A DNA stretch of 64,000 nt, from contig JBLHLW010000016.1 of NCBI GenBank assembly GCA_047621345.1, forward strand, positions 7,693 through 71,692. The letters are read 5' to 3'. The notes beneath the pieces were generated by a model. The model saw nothing but the letters and a program-made list of their open reading frames with translations. It had not been told where the DNA came from and made no database searches. Shown here piece by piece: positions 43,921 to 52,354 of this stretch (its first letter is position 1; each line of letters opens with the position of its first letter). The position numbers and the translations under genes were made by a program. This stretch comes from Actimicrobium sp047621345 (lineage in GTDB: Bacteria > Pseudomonadota > Gammaproteobacteria > Burkholderiales > Burkholderiaceae_D).

Positions 43921-44907
43921 TCAGACGGACTCGGTGTCGGCGTGCTTTCCGAACAGCCTGATACGCACCAATACCTGACCATGATCGGACGCCGCCGCCA
44001 AGCGTAATCCGACATGGTCGTTGAGGTACAGCACTTCCAAGACCTCCCCGATCGCATAGTTCGAGCCGGGATGAAATTCCTCTGACACCAGCACATGATC
44101 GAGCGTCTGGTAAGCACCGTCATGCAGATGGGTGTACCCGATGTCGCGCGAGCGGTCCCGTCCGGTCTGAATGCGGGTGCTGTCGAATAGCCGTTCGTAG
44201 AGCGCGCTCTTGCCATGCCGGCCCGTGCCCATCACCATCTGGGTCGAGACGGCGCCAGCATCATCATTGAAATCTCCCATCACTACTAGTGGGCCGCGCT
44301 GCGCCAGTTGCAGGTCGGTCAGCAGATAGCGCAGACCGAGTGCATCGGTGCCGCGCTTGATCAGCGAGCGCAACGACGCCATGCCCAGGTGGTAGGGGTC
44401 GTCCTCGGTTTCGTCGGCATTCCAGTCGGGACGTTTCGACTTCATGTGTGTCACGAATGCCTGTAGCGTGCCGCCACCGGGTAGGGTCAGCGGGACTTGC
44501 AGGACTGGTCGTGTGAATTGCGTCATCGGTGCTGGGGTCCCAGGCAGCGTGATCGACAGCTGGCGCGGCAACGCCTGGTGCAATATCGGCAAGCCCGCTA
44601 GTGGCAGGCGCGACACCAGTGCGACACTGGGCGTGAGCTGGCCATCGCGCGGCTGCGGATCGCTGCCGGCGTGATGCGCATGGCGGTAATGCTGGGTCCG
44701 GGCCAGCACATCGCGCAGTGCATCCTGCGAAAAAATTTCTTGAAAACCAATCACGTCGGCATCGAGCCGATCAATCTGCTGTGCCAGCCAGCTGATCTTG
44801 TCATCGTATTGGCGGATCGAGTAAGGTTCCTGCCCGTCATAAAAACGCGCGCCCGGTAGCGCAAGATTCAAGACATTGAAGGTTGCGAAGCGGATTTCAT
44901 GCTGCAT
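43921..44907 (-). CDS. Endonuclease/exonuclease/phosphatase-family protein
   Basis: A 328-residue metal-dependent hydrolase of the DNase I-like (EEP) fold. Motifs run in order: FATFNVLNL (about residues 6-14), DADVIGFQEIF (metal-binding Glu), GDFNDDAGAVS and the C-terminal TLDHVLVS with the catalytic Asp-His. The substrate (DNA, phospholipid or phosphoesters) cannot be told from sequence. AAGGAG lies 8 nt before the ATG at 44907. A longer frame to 44946 is less likely. Convergent with the charged small protein, 6 bp apart. Confidence 0.9.
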   Translation of the reverse strand: MQHEIRFATFNVLNLALPGARFYDGQEPYSIRQYDDKISWLAQQIDRLDADVIGFQEIFSQDALRDVLARTQHYRHAHHAGSDPQPRDGQLTPSVALVSRLPLAGLPILHQALPRQLSITLPGTPAPMTQFTRPVLQVPLTLPGGGTLQAFVTHMKSKRPDWNADETEDDPYHLGMASLRSLIKRGTDALGLRYLLTDLQLAQRGPLVVMGDFNDDAGAVSTQMVMGTGRHGKSALYERLFDSTRIQTGRDRSRDIGYTHLHDGAYQTLDHVLVSEEFHPGSNYAIGEVLEVLYLNDHVGLRLAAASDHGQVLVRIRLFGKHADTESV

Positions 44908-44944
44908 AATCAGGCTCCTTATTTGACGGATCAGCGTAGCACGC

Positions 44945-45439
44945 ATGGCAAAAAAAGATCACATCAGCGCAACCCCGGCCACGGCCTTGCTGCGCAAGCT
45001 CGGAGTCGCTTTCAGCGAGCACCCGTATGACTACGAAGACCACGGCGGTACGGGTGTCTCTGCGCGCGAACTTGGCGTCGCCGAACATGCGGTCGTGAAG
45101 ACGCTGGTGATGCAGGACGATGGCGGCCATGCGCTGATCGTGTTGATGCATGGCGACTGCAAGGTCTCGACCAAGAATCTGGCGCGCCAGATCGGCTGCA
45201 AGTCCGTCGAGCCGTGCAAGCCGGAGGTAGCACAACGTCACTCCGGTTATCAGATCGGTGGCACCTCGCCGTTCGCGACGCGCAAGGCGCTGCCGGTCTA
45301 TGTCGAGGAAGGCATTCTGGCGCTCGATAAAATCTACATCAATGGCGGGCGGCGCGGATTCCTGATCGGCATTGCACCGGCAGTCCTGACGCAGGTGGTG
45401 GCCGCGATCGCGGTCCACTGCGCGCTCGACGACCAATAA
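44945..45439 (+). CDS. ybaK: Cys-tRNA(Pro)/Cys-tRNA(Cys) deacylase, YbaK/EbsC family
   Basis: A 164-residue editing-domain protein that hydrolyses mischarged Cys-tRNA(Pro). Family segments are TPATALLRKLGVAFSEHPYDY, VVKTLVMQDDGGHALIVLMHGD with the catalytic Lys of the KTL motif, GYQIGGTSPFATRKALPVYVEE and INGGRRGFLIGI. It is divergent from the EEP gene with a 37-bp gap and lies 21 bp upstream of plsY, so probably in one transcript. Confidence 0.93.
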   Translation: MAKKDHISATPATALLRKLGVAFSEHPYDYEDHGGTGVSARELGVAEHAVVKTLVMQDDGGHALIVLMHGDCKVSTKNLARQIGCKSVEPCKPEVAQRHSGYQIGGTSPFATRKALPVYVEEGILALDKIYINGGRRGFLIGIAPAVLTQVVAAIAVHCALDDQ

Positions 45440-45460
45440 AAAATTCAATTCGGAGCATCC

Positions 45461-46066
45461 ATGATTACTTTGTTTTCTGTCCTCGCCGCCTATTTGGTCG
45501 GGTCTATTTCCTTTGCGGTTGTTGTCAGCAAGCTGTTTGGTTTGTCCGACCCGCGCACGTATGGATCGAAAAATCCCGGCGCCACCAATGTCCTGCGCAG
45601 CGGTAACAAGGCCGCTGCGGTGCTCACCTTGCTGGGCGATGCCTTCAAGGGTTGGCTGGCGGTCTGGCTGGCCTACCGGTTCGGACCACAGTCCGGCATG
45701 CCTGACAGCGGGATTGCGCTGGTCGCGCTCGCGGTATTTATCGGCCATCTGTGGCCGGTGTTCTTTCGCTTTGTCGGTGGCAAGGGCGTCGCCACGGCGC
45801 TCGGCGTACTGATCGGGATTAACCCGTGGCTCGGCTTGGGCACGGCGGTAACGTGGATGGCGGTGGCGTTCGCGTTTCGCTATTCCTCTTTGGCGGCATT
45901 GGTGGCGAGTATTTTTGCGCCGTTTTATTACGGCTTGCTGTTTGGTGTCAATGCGATGTTGATGGCGGTGCTGGTAATGAGTGCGCTATTGATCTATCGT
46001 CATCGCGCCAACATTGCGAATTTGTTGAGCGGGAAGGAAGGGCGGTTAGGTAAGAAGAAGGGGTAG
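45461..46066 (+). CDS. plsY: Acyl-phosphate:glycerol-3-phosphate acyltransferase
   Basis: A 201-residue inner-membrane enzyme making lysophosphatidic acid, the first step of phospholipid synthesis. It has five predicted membrane spans. Conserved loops are GSISFAVVVSKLFGLSDPR, GSKNPGATNVLRSGNKAAA (catalytic Ser and Arg/Asn), and RFVGGKGVATALGVLIG. GGAG lies 5-6 nt before the ATG. Downstream lie palindromic repeats and convergent tsaD. Confidence 0.95.
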   Translation: MITLFSVLAAYLVGSISFAVVVSKLFGLSDPRTYGSKNPGATNVLRSGNKAAAVLTLLGDAFKGWLAVWLAYRFGPQSGMPDSGIALVALAVFIGHLWPVFFRFVGGKGVATALGVLIGINPWLGLGTAVTWMAVAFAFRYSSLAALVASIFAPFYYGLLFGVNAMLMAVLVMSALLIYRHRANIANLLSGKEGRLGKKKG

Positions 46067-46109
46067 GGCGGACTACTTGGTGGTATTTGCGACCGTCATC
46101 GGTGCATTT

Positions 46110-46140
46110 GGTGCAATGCCCTGCGGTTATTGCACCCTAC
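46110..46140 (-). repeat. Dispersed extragenic palindrome, element B copy 1
   Basis: GGTGCAATGCCCTGCGGTTA followed by TTGCACCCTAC. Stem GGTGCAAT (46110-46117) and ATTGCACC (46129-46136) around an 11-nt loop. It is the inverse of the next two copies, between convergent plsY and tsaD. Confidence 0.8.
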
Positions 46141-46184
46141 TTGTCGAGCAAGCCACGATCCAACCGGTCCCGACTGCTTTTTTT

Positions 46185-46330
46185 GTAGGGTGCAATAACC
46201 GCAGGGCATTGCACCGAGCGCACTGCGTGCAGGATCAAGGCCGTGGTGCTTCCAGCGACGTAGGGTGCAATAACCGAAGGGCATTGCACCGAGCGCTCCG
46301 CGTGCAGGATCAAGGCCGTGGTGCTTCCAG
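46185..46330 (+). repeat. 75-bp tandem duplication carrying element B and the tsaD 3' end
   Basis: Two direct units start at 46185 and 46260 (period 75). Each begins GTAGGGTGCAATAACCG, AGGGCATTGCACC (element B), then GCGTGCAGGATCAAGG and CCGTGGTGCTTCCAG. The second unit's tail (46310-46330) is the real 3' end of tsaD, including its stop codon. The first unit (to 46259) carries a copy of that gene end. Mismatches are few (CGCAGG versus CGAAGG, GCACT versus GCTCC). Confidence 0.85.
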
Positions 46331-47344
46331 TTCGGCCAGCGGCCAGCGTGGCCGGACATTGAAGGCGTAATCGCGTACCGCCAGCGTTGGGTCCTGCGCC
46401 AGCCGCAAACCACCGGCGAAGGCAATCATCGCGCCGTTGTCGGTACAGAATTCCAGCTCCGGGTAGTACACACGGAAGCGCTTTTTCAGGCCGGCCGCAT
46501 CCAGCGCCGCGCGTAATTGCCGGTTGGCACCGACGCCACCGGCGACCACTAGCCGGTTCAGGCCGGTGTGCTTGAGCGCGCTCAGTGATTTGGCCACCAG
46601 CACATCGACCATCGCATCAACAAAGCCGCGTGCGATGTTGGCCTTGTCCTGTTCACAGACGGTGCCGGGATGGTTTTTGACTACCGTCAACACCGCCGTC
46701 TTGAGTCCCGAAAAGCTGAAATTGAAATCCTTCGAATGCAGCATCGGGCGCGGCAGCTTGTAGGCCAGCGGGTCACCGAACTCGGCCATCCGTGAGATTG
46801 CCGGACCGCCGGGATAGCCGAGACCGAGCAATTTGGCCGACTTGTCGAACGCTTCACCGGCGGCATCGTCGAGGGTCTCCCCGAGCAGCGTGTAGCGACC
46901 GACACCATCGACCCGCATCAACTGGGTGTGGCCGCCTGACACCAGCAGCGCAATGAACGGGAATGCTGGCGGATCGCTAGCCAGCAAGGGCGACAGCAAA
47001 TGGCCTTCGAGGTGATGGATGCCCAGCACCGGTTTGTCCAGCGCCAGTCCGAGGCCGCAGGCAACGGAAGCGCCGACCAGCAGCGCGCCGGCCAGGCCCG
47101 GACCTTGTGTGTAGGCGATGGCATCGATGCAGTCGCGCGTGAGCGCCGCCTCGTGCAGTACCTGTTCTAGCAACGGAATAGCGCGCCGGATGTGGTCGCG
47201 CGAGGCCAGTTCCGGCACGACGCCGCCGTATTGTTCGTGCATGGCGACTTGCGAGTAGAGCGCGTGCGAGAGCAAACCGGCGGTCGTGTCGTACAGCGCG
47301 AGGCCAGTTTCATCGCAGGAAGATTCAACGCCGAGAACAATCAT
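46310..47344 (-). CDS. tsaD: tRNA N6-adenosine threonylcarbamoyltransferase
   Basis: A 344-residue ASKHA-fold enzyme that transfers threonylcarbamoyl to A37 of tRNA, acting with TsaB and TsaE. Motifs: VLGVESSCDETGLALYD, LGIHHLEGHLLSPLL (metal-binding histidines), PFIALLVSGGHTQLM and FNFSFSGLKTAVL, VVAGGVGANRQLRAAL, and FCTDNGAMIAFAG. Full length. Its last seven codons lie in the second unit of a 75-bp duplication, so the 3' end has a nearby decoy copy. It is convergent with plsY. Confidence 0.96.
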   Translation of the reverse strand: MIVLGVESSCDETGLALYDTTAGLLSHALYSQVAMHEQYGGVVPELASRDHIRRAIPLLEQVLHEAALTRDCIDAIAYTQGPGLAGALLVGASVACGLGLALDKPVLGIHHLEGHLLSPLLASDPPAFPFIALLVSGGHTQLMRVDGVGRYTLLGETLDDAAGEAFDKSAKLLGLGYPGGPAISRMAEFGDPLAYKLPRPMLHSKDFNFSFSGLKTAVLTVVKNHPGTVCEQDKANIARGFVDAMVDVLVAKSLSALKHTGLNRLVVAGGVGANRQLRAALDAAGLKKRFRVYYPELEFCTDNGAMIAFAGGLRLAQDPTLAVRDYAFNVRPRWPLAELEAPRP

Positions 47345-47410
47345 GGTGGGAGCAGGGGACTAAATTTGAAAGAGCGCCATTGTAAGGGATAGCGGTCGAT
47401 GTGCCGCTGC

Positions 47411-47427
47411 GGCACTGTGATGGTGCG
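47411..47427 (+). promoter_or_regulatory. NtrC-like dyad upstream of the nitrate ABC operon
   Basis: GGCACT-GTGAT-GGTGCG. Against the NtrC consensus TGCACC-N5-GGTGCA it matches 9 of 12 defined bases with exact spacing. It is centred about 80 bp upstream of the sigma-54 promoter, normal for an enhancer. Another GGTGC/GCAC half-site pair follows immediately. Confidence 0.5.
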
Positions 47428-47495
47428 ACGCACAATCGTGGCGCGGAAATGACCTTTTTTTGACCGTGTTTTCACTGGATTCAGGGCGATCGGGC

Positions 47496-47511
47496 TGGCA
47501 TACCAATTGCA
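47496..47511 (+). promoter_or_regulatory. Sigma-54 promoter of the nitrate ABC operon
   Basis: TGGCATACCAATTGCA: GG at -24 and GC at -12 separated by exactly 10 nt, matching TGGCAC-N5-TTGCW at nearly every position. The ATG of the binding-protein gene is 70 nt downstream. It indicates RpoN-dependent, probably NtrC-activated, nitrogen control. Confidence 0.75.
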
Positions 47512-47580
47512 AGGCGTAAGCCAGTGCGGCACTCATTGCAGAGCCGTTATGCGTTTTTATGTCGTCTCCCAGAGGATTTC

Positions 47581-48831
47581 ATGACCAGCAAACTTCCGCA
47601 TCCCGATCTGAGCCGTCGCAACATACTGAAAGCGGGTGCCGTAGCCAGTGCCGGCGTCTTCGGCGGGCTCGCCACACAAGGTGTCTGGGCCGCCGGTTCT
47701 GACAAGCCAGAAAAAGAAGAAGTCAAAGTTGGTTTTATCCCACTGACAGATTGCGCATCGGTGGTCATGGCTTCGGTACTTGGCTTCGACAAGAAATACG
47801 GCATCAAGATCGTGCCCACCAAAGAGTCGTCGTGGGCCAGCGTGCGCGACAAGCTCGCCAACGGTGAGCTTGATGCAGCCCATGCGCTGTATGGCCTGAT
47901 CTATGGCGTGCATCTCGGCAATGGTGGCGCCAAGAAAGACATGGCGGTCCTGATGACGTTGAGCCAGAACGGTCAGGCCATCTCGCTATCGAAAAAACTG
48001 GCCGACAAGGGTGCCGTCGATGGCGCCTCGCTGGCCAAGCTGATGCAGACCGAGAAACGCGAATACACCTTCGCCCAGACTTTCCCGACCGGCACGCATG
48101 CAATGTGGTTGTACTACTGGCTGGCAGCCAACGGCATCAATCCGATGAAAGACGCCAAGGTCATCACGGTGCCACCACCGCAAATGGTCGCCAACATGCG
48201 GGTCGGAAACATGGATGGGTTTTGTGTCGGCGAGCCGTGGAACCATCGTGCGATAGTCGATGGCGTCGGCATCACAGCCATCACCACGCAAGACATCTGG
48301 AAAGACCATCCGGAAAAAGTTCTGGGCACCACCGGCGAGTGGGTCAAGAAATATCCGAACACGGCGCGTGCACTAACGGCAGCAGTCCTTGATGCCAGCC
48401 GATGGATCGATGCGTCGCTGTCGAACAAGAACAAGATGGCCGACACCATCGCCGAAAAATCGTATGTCAACACGTCGGTCGATGTGATCAACCAGCGCAT
48501 CCTCGGACGCTACCAGAATGGTCTAGGCAAGACCTGGGATGACCCGAACTGCATGCACTTTTTCAGTGACGGGGCAGTCAATTTTCCGTACCTGTCAGAT
48601 GGCATGTGGTTCCTGACCCAGCACAAACGCTGGGGCCTGCTCAAGGCCGATGTTGATTATCTCGCCGTGGCCAAGGCCATCAACCAGATCGACGTCTACA
48701 AGGACGCCGCCGCGATGGCCAAGGTCAGCGTGCCAAAAGACCTGATGCGCTCCAGCAAGCTGATGGATGGTACGGTCTGGGATGGCAAAAATCCGCAAGC
48801 CTACGCCGCTTCATTCAAGATCAAAGCCTGA
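47581..48831 (+). CDS. Nitrate-type ABC transporter substrate-binding protein (NrtA/CmpA family)
   Basis: A 416-residue periplasmic protein. The N-terminus has a twin-arginine signal (SRRNILKAGAVASAGV), so it is exported folded. Ligand-domain segments are VKVGFIPLTDCASVVMAS, GELDAAHALYGLIYGVHLG, and VANMRVGNMDGFCVGEPWN, as in NrtA. The family binds nitrate, nitrite, bicarbonate or cyanate. Context with nitrate reductase genes and the sigma-54 promoter supports nitrate. The ATG at 47581 follows AGAGG by about 6 nt and gives the correct Tat signal. Confidence 0.9.
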   Translation: MTSKLPHPDLSRRNILKAGAVASAGVFGGLATQGVWAAGSDKPEKEEVKVGFIPLTDCASVVMASVLGFDKKYGIKIVPTKESSWASVRDKLANGELDAAHALYGLIYGVHLGNGGAKKDMAVLMTLSQNGQAISLSKKLADKGAVDGASLAKLMQTEKREYTFAQTFPTGTHAMWLYYWLAANGINPMKDAKVITVPPPQMVANMRVGNMDGFCVGEPWNHRAIVDGVGITAITTQDIWKDHPEKVLGTTGEWVKKYPNTARALTAAVLDASRWIDASLSNKNKMADTIAEKSYVNTSVDVINQRILGRYQNGLGKTWDDPNCMHFFSDGAVNFPYLSDGMWFLTQHKRWGLLKADVDYLAVAKAINQIDVYKDAAAMAKVSVPKDLMRSSKLMDGTVWDGKNPQAYAASFKIKA

Positions 48832-48841
48832 GGAAATCACC

Positions 48842-49765
48842 ATGAGTGCCGTCATCGACACCCTGAACCATGCCCCGGCTGAGCCGGTCTTTCCTTCTGC
48901 CGTGAGTGGGGCGTCGGCCTCGTCCGAAGGCCAGCGCCGTCGCACCGTCGGTGCCGATTTGCCGCGTACTGTGCCGCGCAAATCGTTGCTGCGGCCTTAT
49001 GTGATGGCCGTATTGCCACCCTTGGTCGGACTGGCCTTGCTGATACTGGTGTGGCAGATCGTTGCTTCGCGCAATAGCGGTTTTCCGACGCCGATGGTCA
49101 CGCTGACCGAAGCGATCAAGCTGTTTTCCGATCCGTTCTATCGCAACGGTCCGAACGATCAGGGCATAGGCTGGAATATCCTGGCCTCGCTAAAACGCGT
49201 CGGCATGGGTTTCGGTCTGGCTGCCGTGGTCGGTATTCCGCTGGGGTTTGCGATTGGCCGCTTCAAGTTCATGTCCGGCATGTTTGGCCCGATCATCAGT
49301 TTGCTCAAGCCGGTATCGCCACTGGCCTGGTTGCCGATCGGCCTGCTGGTCTTCAAGGCGGCTGACCCGGCGGCAATCTGGTCGATCTTCATTTGTTCGA
49401 TCTGGCCGATGATCATCAATACCGCCGTCGGCGTACAGCGTGTGCCGCAGGACTACATGAACGTGGCGCGGGTTCTCAACCTGTCGGAATGGAAGGTACT
49501 GACCAAGATCCTGTTTCCATCGGTGCTGCCCTACATGCTGACTGGCGTACGGCTAGCTATTGGCACCGCCTGGCTGGTGATTGTCGCAGCGGAAATGCTG
49601 ACTGGCGGCGTCGGTATCGGTTTTTGGGTTTGGGATGAATGGAACAACCTCAACGTGCCGCACATCATCATCGCCATTGTCGTCATCGGTGTGGTCGGGC
49701 TGATCCTTGAACAGGCACTCGTCGCATTGGCGCGGGCTTTTACTTACGAAGATGCAGGGAGCTGA
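48842..49765 (+). CDS. Nitrate-type ABC transporter permease (NrtB family)
   Basis: A 307-residue inner-membrane protein with six predicted helices. Landmarks are NILASLKRVGMGFGLAAVVGIPLGFAIGR, the PVSPLAWLPIGLLVFK segment, WPMIINTAVGVQRVPQDYMNVARVL (EAA loop) and AWLVIVAAEMLTGGVGIGFWVWDEWN, all shared with NrtB/CmpB/SsuC permeases. A ~50-residue polar N-terminal extension precedes TM1. GAGGAAATCACC leads into the ATG at 48842. It is followed by the ATPase gene after 2 bp. Confidence 0.92.
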   Translation: MSAVIDTLNHAPAEPVFPSAVSGASASSEGQRRRTVGADLPRTVPRKSLLRPYVMAVLPPLVGLALLILVWQIVASRNSGFPTPMVTLTEAIKLFSDPFYRNGPNDQGIGWNILASLKRVGMGFGLAAVVGIPLGFAIGRFKFMSGMFGPIISLLKPVSPLAWLPIGLLVFKAADPAAIWSIFICSIWPMIINTAVGVQRVPQDYMNVARVLNLSEWKVLTKILFPSVLPYMLTGVRLAIGTAWLVIVAAEMLTGGVGIGFWVWDEWNNLNVPHIIIAIVVIGVVGLILEQALVALARAFTYEDAGS

Positions 49766-49767
49766 AC

Positions 49768-50574
49768 ATGAACGATAAATTTATCGACATCCAGAACGCC
49801 AGCATGGCCTTCCCGGTCAAGAAGGGGAGTTTTCAGGCGCTGGTCGACGTCAACCTGCATGTCGCCAAAGGCGAATTCATCACGCTGATCGGTCATTCCG
49901 GTTGCGGCAAATCGACGCTACTCAACATGATCGCGGGGCTGACTATTGCGACCGGCGGCATGCTGCTCTGTGCCAATCGCGAAATTGCCGGGCCATCGCC
50001 AGAACGCGGCGTCGTCTTCCAGAACCATTCGCTGCTGCCGTGGTTGACCTGTCACGACAATGTCTACCTGGCGGTCGAGCGGGTCTTCGGTGCGCTCGAA
50101 TCCAAGACCCGTTTGCAGGAGCGCACCCGCGCCGCACTCGCGCTGGTCGGCCTGACCCATGCCGAACACAAGCGGCCGAATGAAATTTCCGGCGGCATGA
50201 AGCAGCGCGTCGGTATTGCGCGCGCGTTGTCGATGGAGCCGAAAGTCTTGCTGATGGACGAGCCGTTTGGCGCTCTCGACGCGCTTACGCGTGCGCATCT
50301 GCAGGATGAATTGCTCAAGATCGTTGCCGCCACCGGATCGACTGTGGTGATGGTCACGCATGATGTCGATGAAGCGGTACTGCTATCGGACCGCATCGTG
50401 ATGATGACCAATGGGCCGTCCGCCACCATCGGTGAAATCCTGTCGGTCAATCTGCCGCGCCCGCGCGAACGGGTTGCGTTGGCGGCAGACCCGCAGTACA
50501 TGGCGTACCGGACCTCGGTGCTGGAATTTTTGTATCACCGGCAAGCACGGCCGGCAGCAAAGGAAGCCGCGTAG
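49768..50574 (+). CDS. Nitrate-type ABC transporter ATP-binding protein (NrtD family)
   Basis: A 268-residue ATPase. Walker A GHSGCGKST, signature region SGGMKQRVGIARAL and Walker B VLLMDEPFGALDALTR are complete, with the switch histidine in VMVTHDVDEAVLLSD. Its length matches NrtD without the C-terminal NrtA-like fusion found in NrtC. It energises the permease just upstream. A bidirectional terminator follows. Confidence 0.93.
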   Translation: MNDKFIDIQNASMAFPVKKGSFQALVDVNLHVAKGEFITLIGHSGCGKSTLLNMIAGLTIATGGMLLCANREIAGPSPERGVVFQNHSLLPWLTCHDNVYLAVERVFGALESKTRLQERTRAALALVGLTHAEHKRPNEISGGMKQRVGIARALSMEPKVLLMDEPFGALDALTRAHLQDELLKIVAATGSTVVMVTHDVDEAVLLSDRIVMMTNGPSATIGEILSVNLPRPRERVALAADPQYMAYRTSVLEFLYHRQARPAAKEAA

Positions 50575-50618
50575 GCGCAGTGCGTTGCTTGCCGTGACGG
50601 GGAAATGTCCAGCGTCAT

Positions 50619-50653
50619 AAAAAAAGCCACCTGAGTAGCCAGGTGGCTTTTTT
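50619..50653. terminator. Bidirectional rho-independent terminator
   Basis: Stem GCCACCTG (50626-50633), loop AGTAGC, CAGGTGGC (50640-50647), with an A-run before and a six-T run after. It separates the nitrate ABC operon from the convergent dehydrogenase gene. Confidence 0.9.
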
Positions 50654-50694
50654 GCGTGGAAGCACCGTGATCTTGTCACGTAGCTGGGGCAGTG

Positions 50695-52059
50695 TTACTC
50701 GACCCGGACCAGCTTCTTGTTGACGAACTCCTGGATACCGGCACGCGACAGTTCGCGTCCGTAACCGGAATTTTTGATGCCGCCGAACGGCAATTCCGCC
50801 GAGGTGTTGGTCGGCGTGTTGATGAACACCATGCCGGTCTCAATCTGGCTGGCGACCCGCTTGCCACGTGCGATGTCTTTGGTGAATATCGATCCGCCGA
50901 GGCCATACGGCGAGTCATTGGCCAGCGCAATGGCAGCAGCTTCGTCGGCAACGCGGAAGAACAGCGCGACCGGGCCAAAGAATTCTTCCTTGTAGGCCGG
51001 GTTGGTCTTGTCGATGTCGGTCAGGATGGTCGGTTGCATGAAGACACCCGGCACATCAAGACGTTGGCCGCCAATCACGGCTTTAGCACCCGCGGCAACG
51101 GCACGTTTGACCTGATCCAGCAAATTGTCGAGGGCTTCCTGCGATGACAATGGCCCCAGATTGGTCTTCGAATCGAGCGGGTTGCCCGGCTTGAAGTCGG
51201 CCAGTGCTGCCATGAATTGCGCCAGGAAACGGTCGGCCATTGGTTCGACGACGATGAAGCGTTTAGATGCGGTGCAAGCCTGACCGGCATTGCCCATCCG
51301 GCCAATCACGGCTTGCTTGACGGCTAAATCGAGGTCGGCATCGTCGAGCACAATGAAGGCATCGCTGCCACCGAGTTCCATCGTGGTTTTCTTCAGGTTC
51401 TGTCCGGCACGTGCTGCAACAATGGCGCCAGCGCCTTCGCTACCGGTCAGTGCCACACCCTTGATGCGCGGATCGTCAATGATTTGGCTGACCTGGTCTT
51501 TCGAGATGTACAGGTTGGTGTAGGCGCCAGCCGGTGAACCGGCTTCGGCCATCAGTTTTTCGAAAGCGCGCGCGCATTGCGGCACGTTCGACGCATGCTT
51601 GACCATCACAACATTGCCCGCCATCAGATTCGGGGCAGCAAAGCGGACGATCTGGTAGTACGGGTAATTCCATGGCTCGACGCCGAACAGCACGCCGACC
51701 GGGGCGCTTTCGACGTGGGCTTCACCGGATTTGACGGCGAGCTTTTCAGGGGCAAGAAATTCTTCGGCATGCTGCGCATAGTAGTCAAGGATAGACGCGC
51801 TCAGTTCGACTTCGCCGCGGCTCTGGTCGATCAGCTTGCCCATTTCGAGCGTAATCAGGGTAGCGAATTCCTCGCTGCGTTCGCGCATCAGTGCGGCGGC
51901 GCGTGACAGCACGGTGCTGCGTTCGGCAAAGCTGGTAGTGCGCCACGTCGTGTAGCAGCTAGCAGCGAGTGCCAGCCGGGCTTCGAGTTGTGCGCCGTCG
52001 AGTTCGGTAAATTTTTCCAGTACTTTTCCATCGTAGGGATTGGTGCTTTGATAGGCCAT
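50695..52059 (-). CDS. NAD(P)-dependent succinate-semialdehyde dehydrogenase-type aldehyde dehydrogenase
   Basis: A 454-residue aldehyde dehydrogenase. The catalytic Cys262 sits in NAGQACTASKRF and the general base Glu228 in TMELGGSDAFIV. The conserved PWNYPYYQIVRFAAPNLMAGN and KEEFFGPVALFFRV segments are present. It resembles Sad/YneI, which oxidises succinate semialdehyde to succinate. The exact aldehyde is not proven. AGAGGAATT precedes the ATG. It sits between nitrate genes but shows no clear functional tie to them. Confidence 0.9.
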   Translation of the reverse strand: MAYQSTNPYDGKVLEKFTELDGAQLEARLALAASCYTTWRTTSFAERSTVLSRAAALMRERSEEFATLITLEMGKLIDQSRGEVELSASILDYYAQHAEEFLAPEKLAVKSGEAHVESAPVGVLFGVEPWNYPYYQIVRFAAPNLMAGNVVMVKHASNVPQCARAFEKLMAEAGSPAGAYTNLYISKDQVSQIIDDPRIKGVALTGSEGAGAIVAARAGQNLKKTTMELGGSDAFIVLDDADLDLAVKQAVIGRMGNAGQACTASKRFIVVEPMADRFLAQFMAALADFKPGNPLDSKTNLGPLSSQEALDNLLDQVKRAVAAGAKAVIGGQRLDVPGVFMQPTILTDIDKTNPAYKEEFFGPVALFFRVADEAAAIALANDSPYGLGGSIFTKDIARGKRVASQIETGMVFINTPTNTSAELPFGGIKNSGYGRELSRAGIQEFVNKKLVRVE

Positions 52060-52198
52060 AATTCCTCTTCACGTTGCGGTAAGTGGAAGTCCATCATCTG
52101 CGCATTGTTTGGAGATTGCCGTGCGCTGGCGCACTTAGGTGGTGCGGGAGATTTATTGGTCTCGTATTGCAGCGAGGTGACGGACATGCCGTATCTGA

Positions 52199-52354
52199 TT
52201 ACTCCAGCCGTGATCTTTGCTCAGAAAGCCTTTGGAAGTCAGGTATTAATGTGCTTGCATTCTTGTTCACCGAGTAGACAAGACGGGCGATTCTCTCAGA
52301 GCACGCGGAAAGGTTGTCATGCAAGAGGCGTCGGCTGGCATCAGGTCGGGTCAT
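52199..52354 (-). pseudogene. Truncated HEPN-like partner of the MNT nucleotidyltransferase
   Basis: A 51-codon frame starting in the MNT stop codon (ATGA overlap), the usual arrangement of MNT/HEPN gene pairs. It reads as the N-terminal helices of a HEPN-type protein (RRLLHDNLSACSERIARLVY, then TLIPDFQRLSEQRSRLE) and stops at TAA 52199-52201. The C-terminal helices with the Rx4-6H RNase motif are missing and I could not find them in other frames downstream. It is best read as a decayed toxin. A genuine 51-residue protein is the alternative. The HEPN assignment is my inference. Confidence 0.4.

Noticed and set aside
46185..46330. Possible CRISPR or integron repeat
   Set aside because: Only two direct units, and one contains the tsaD stop codon. 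No integrase or cas gene is adjacent (xerD at 42.6 kb has all housekeeping features).
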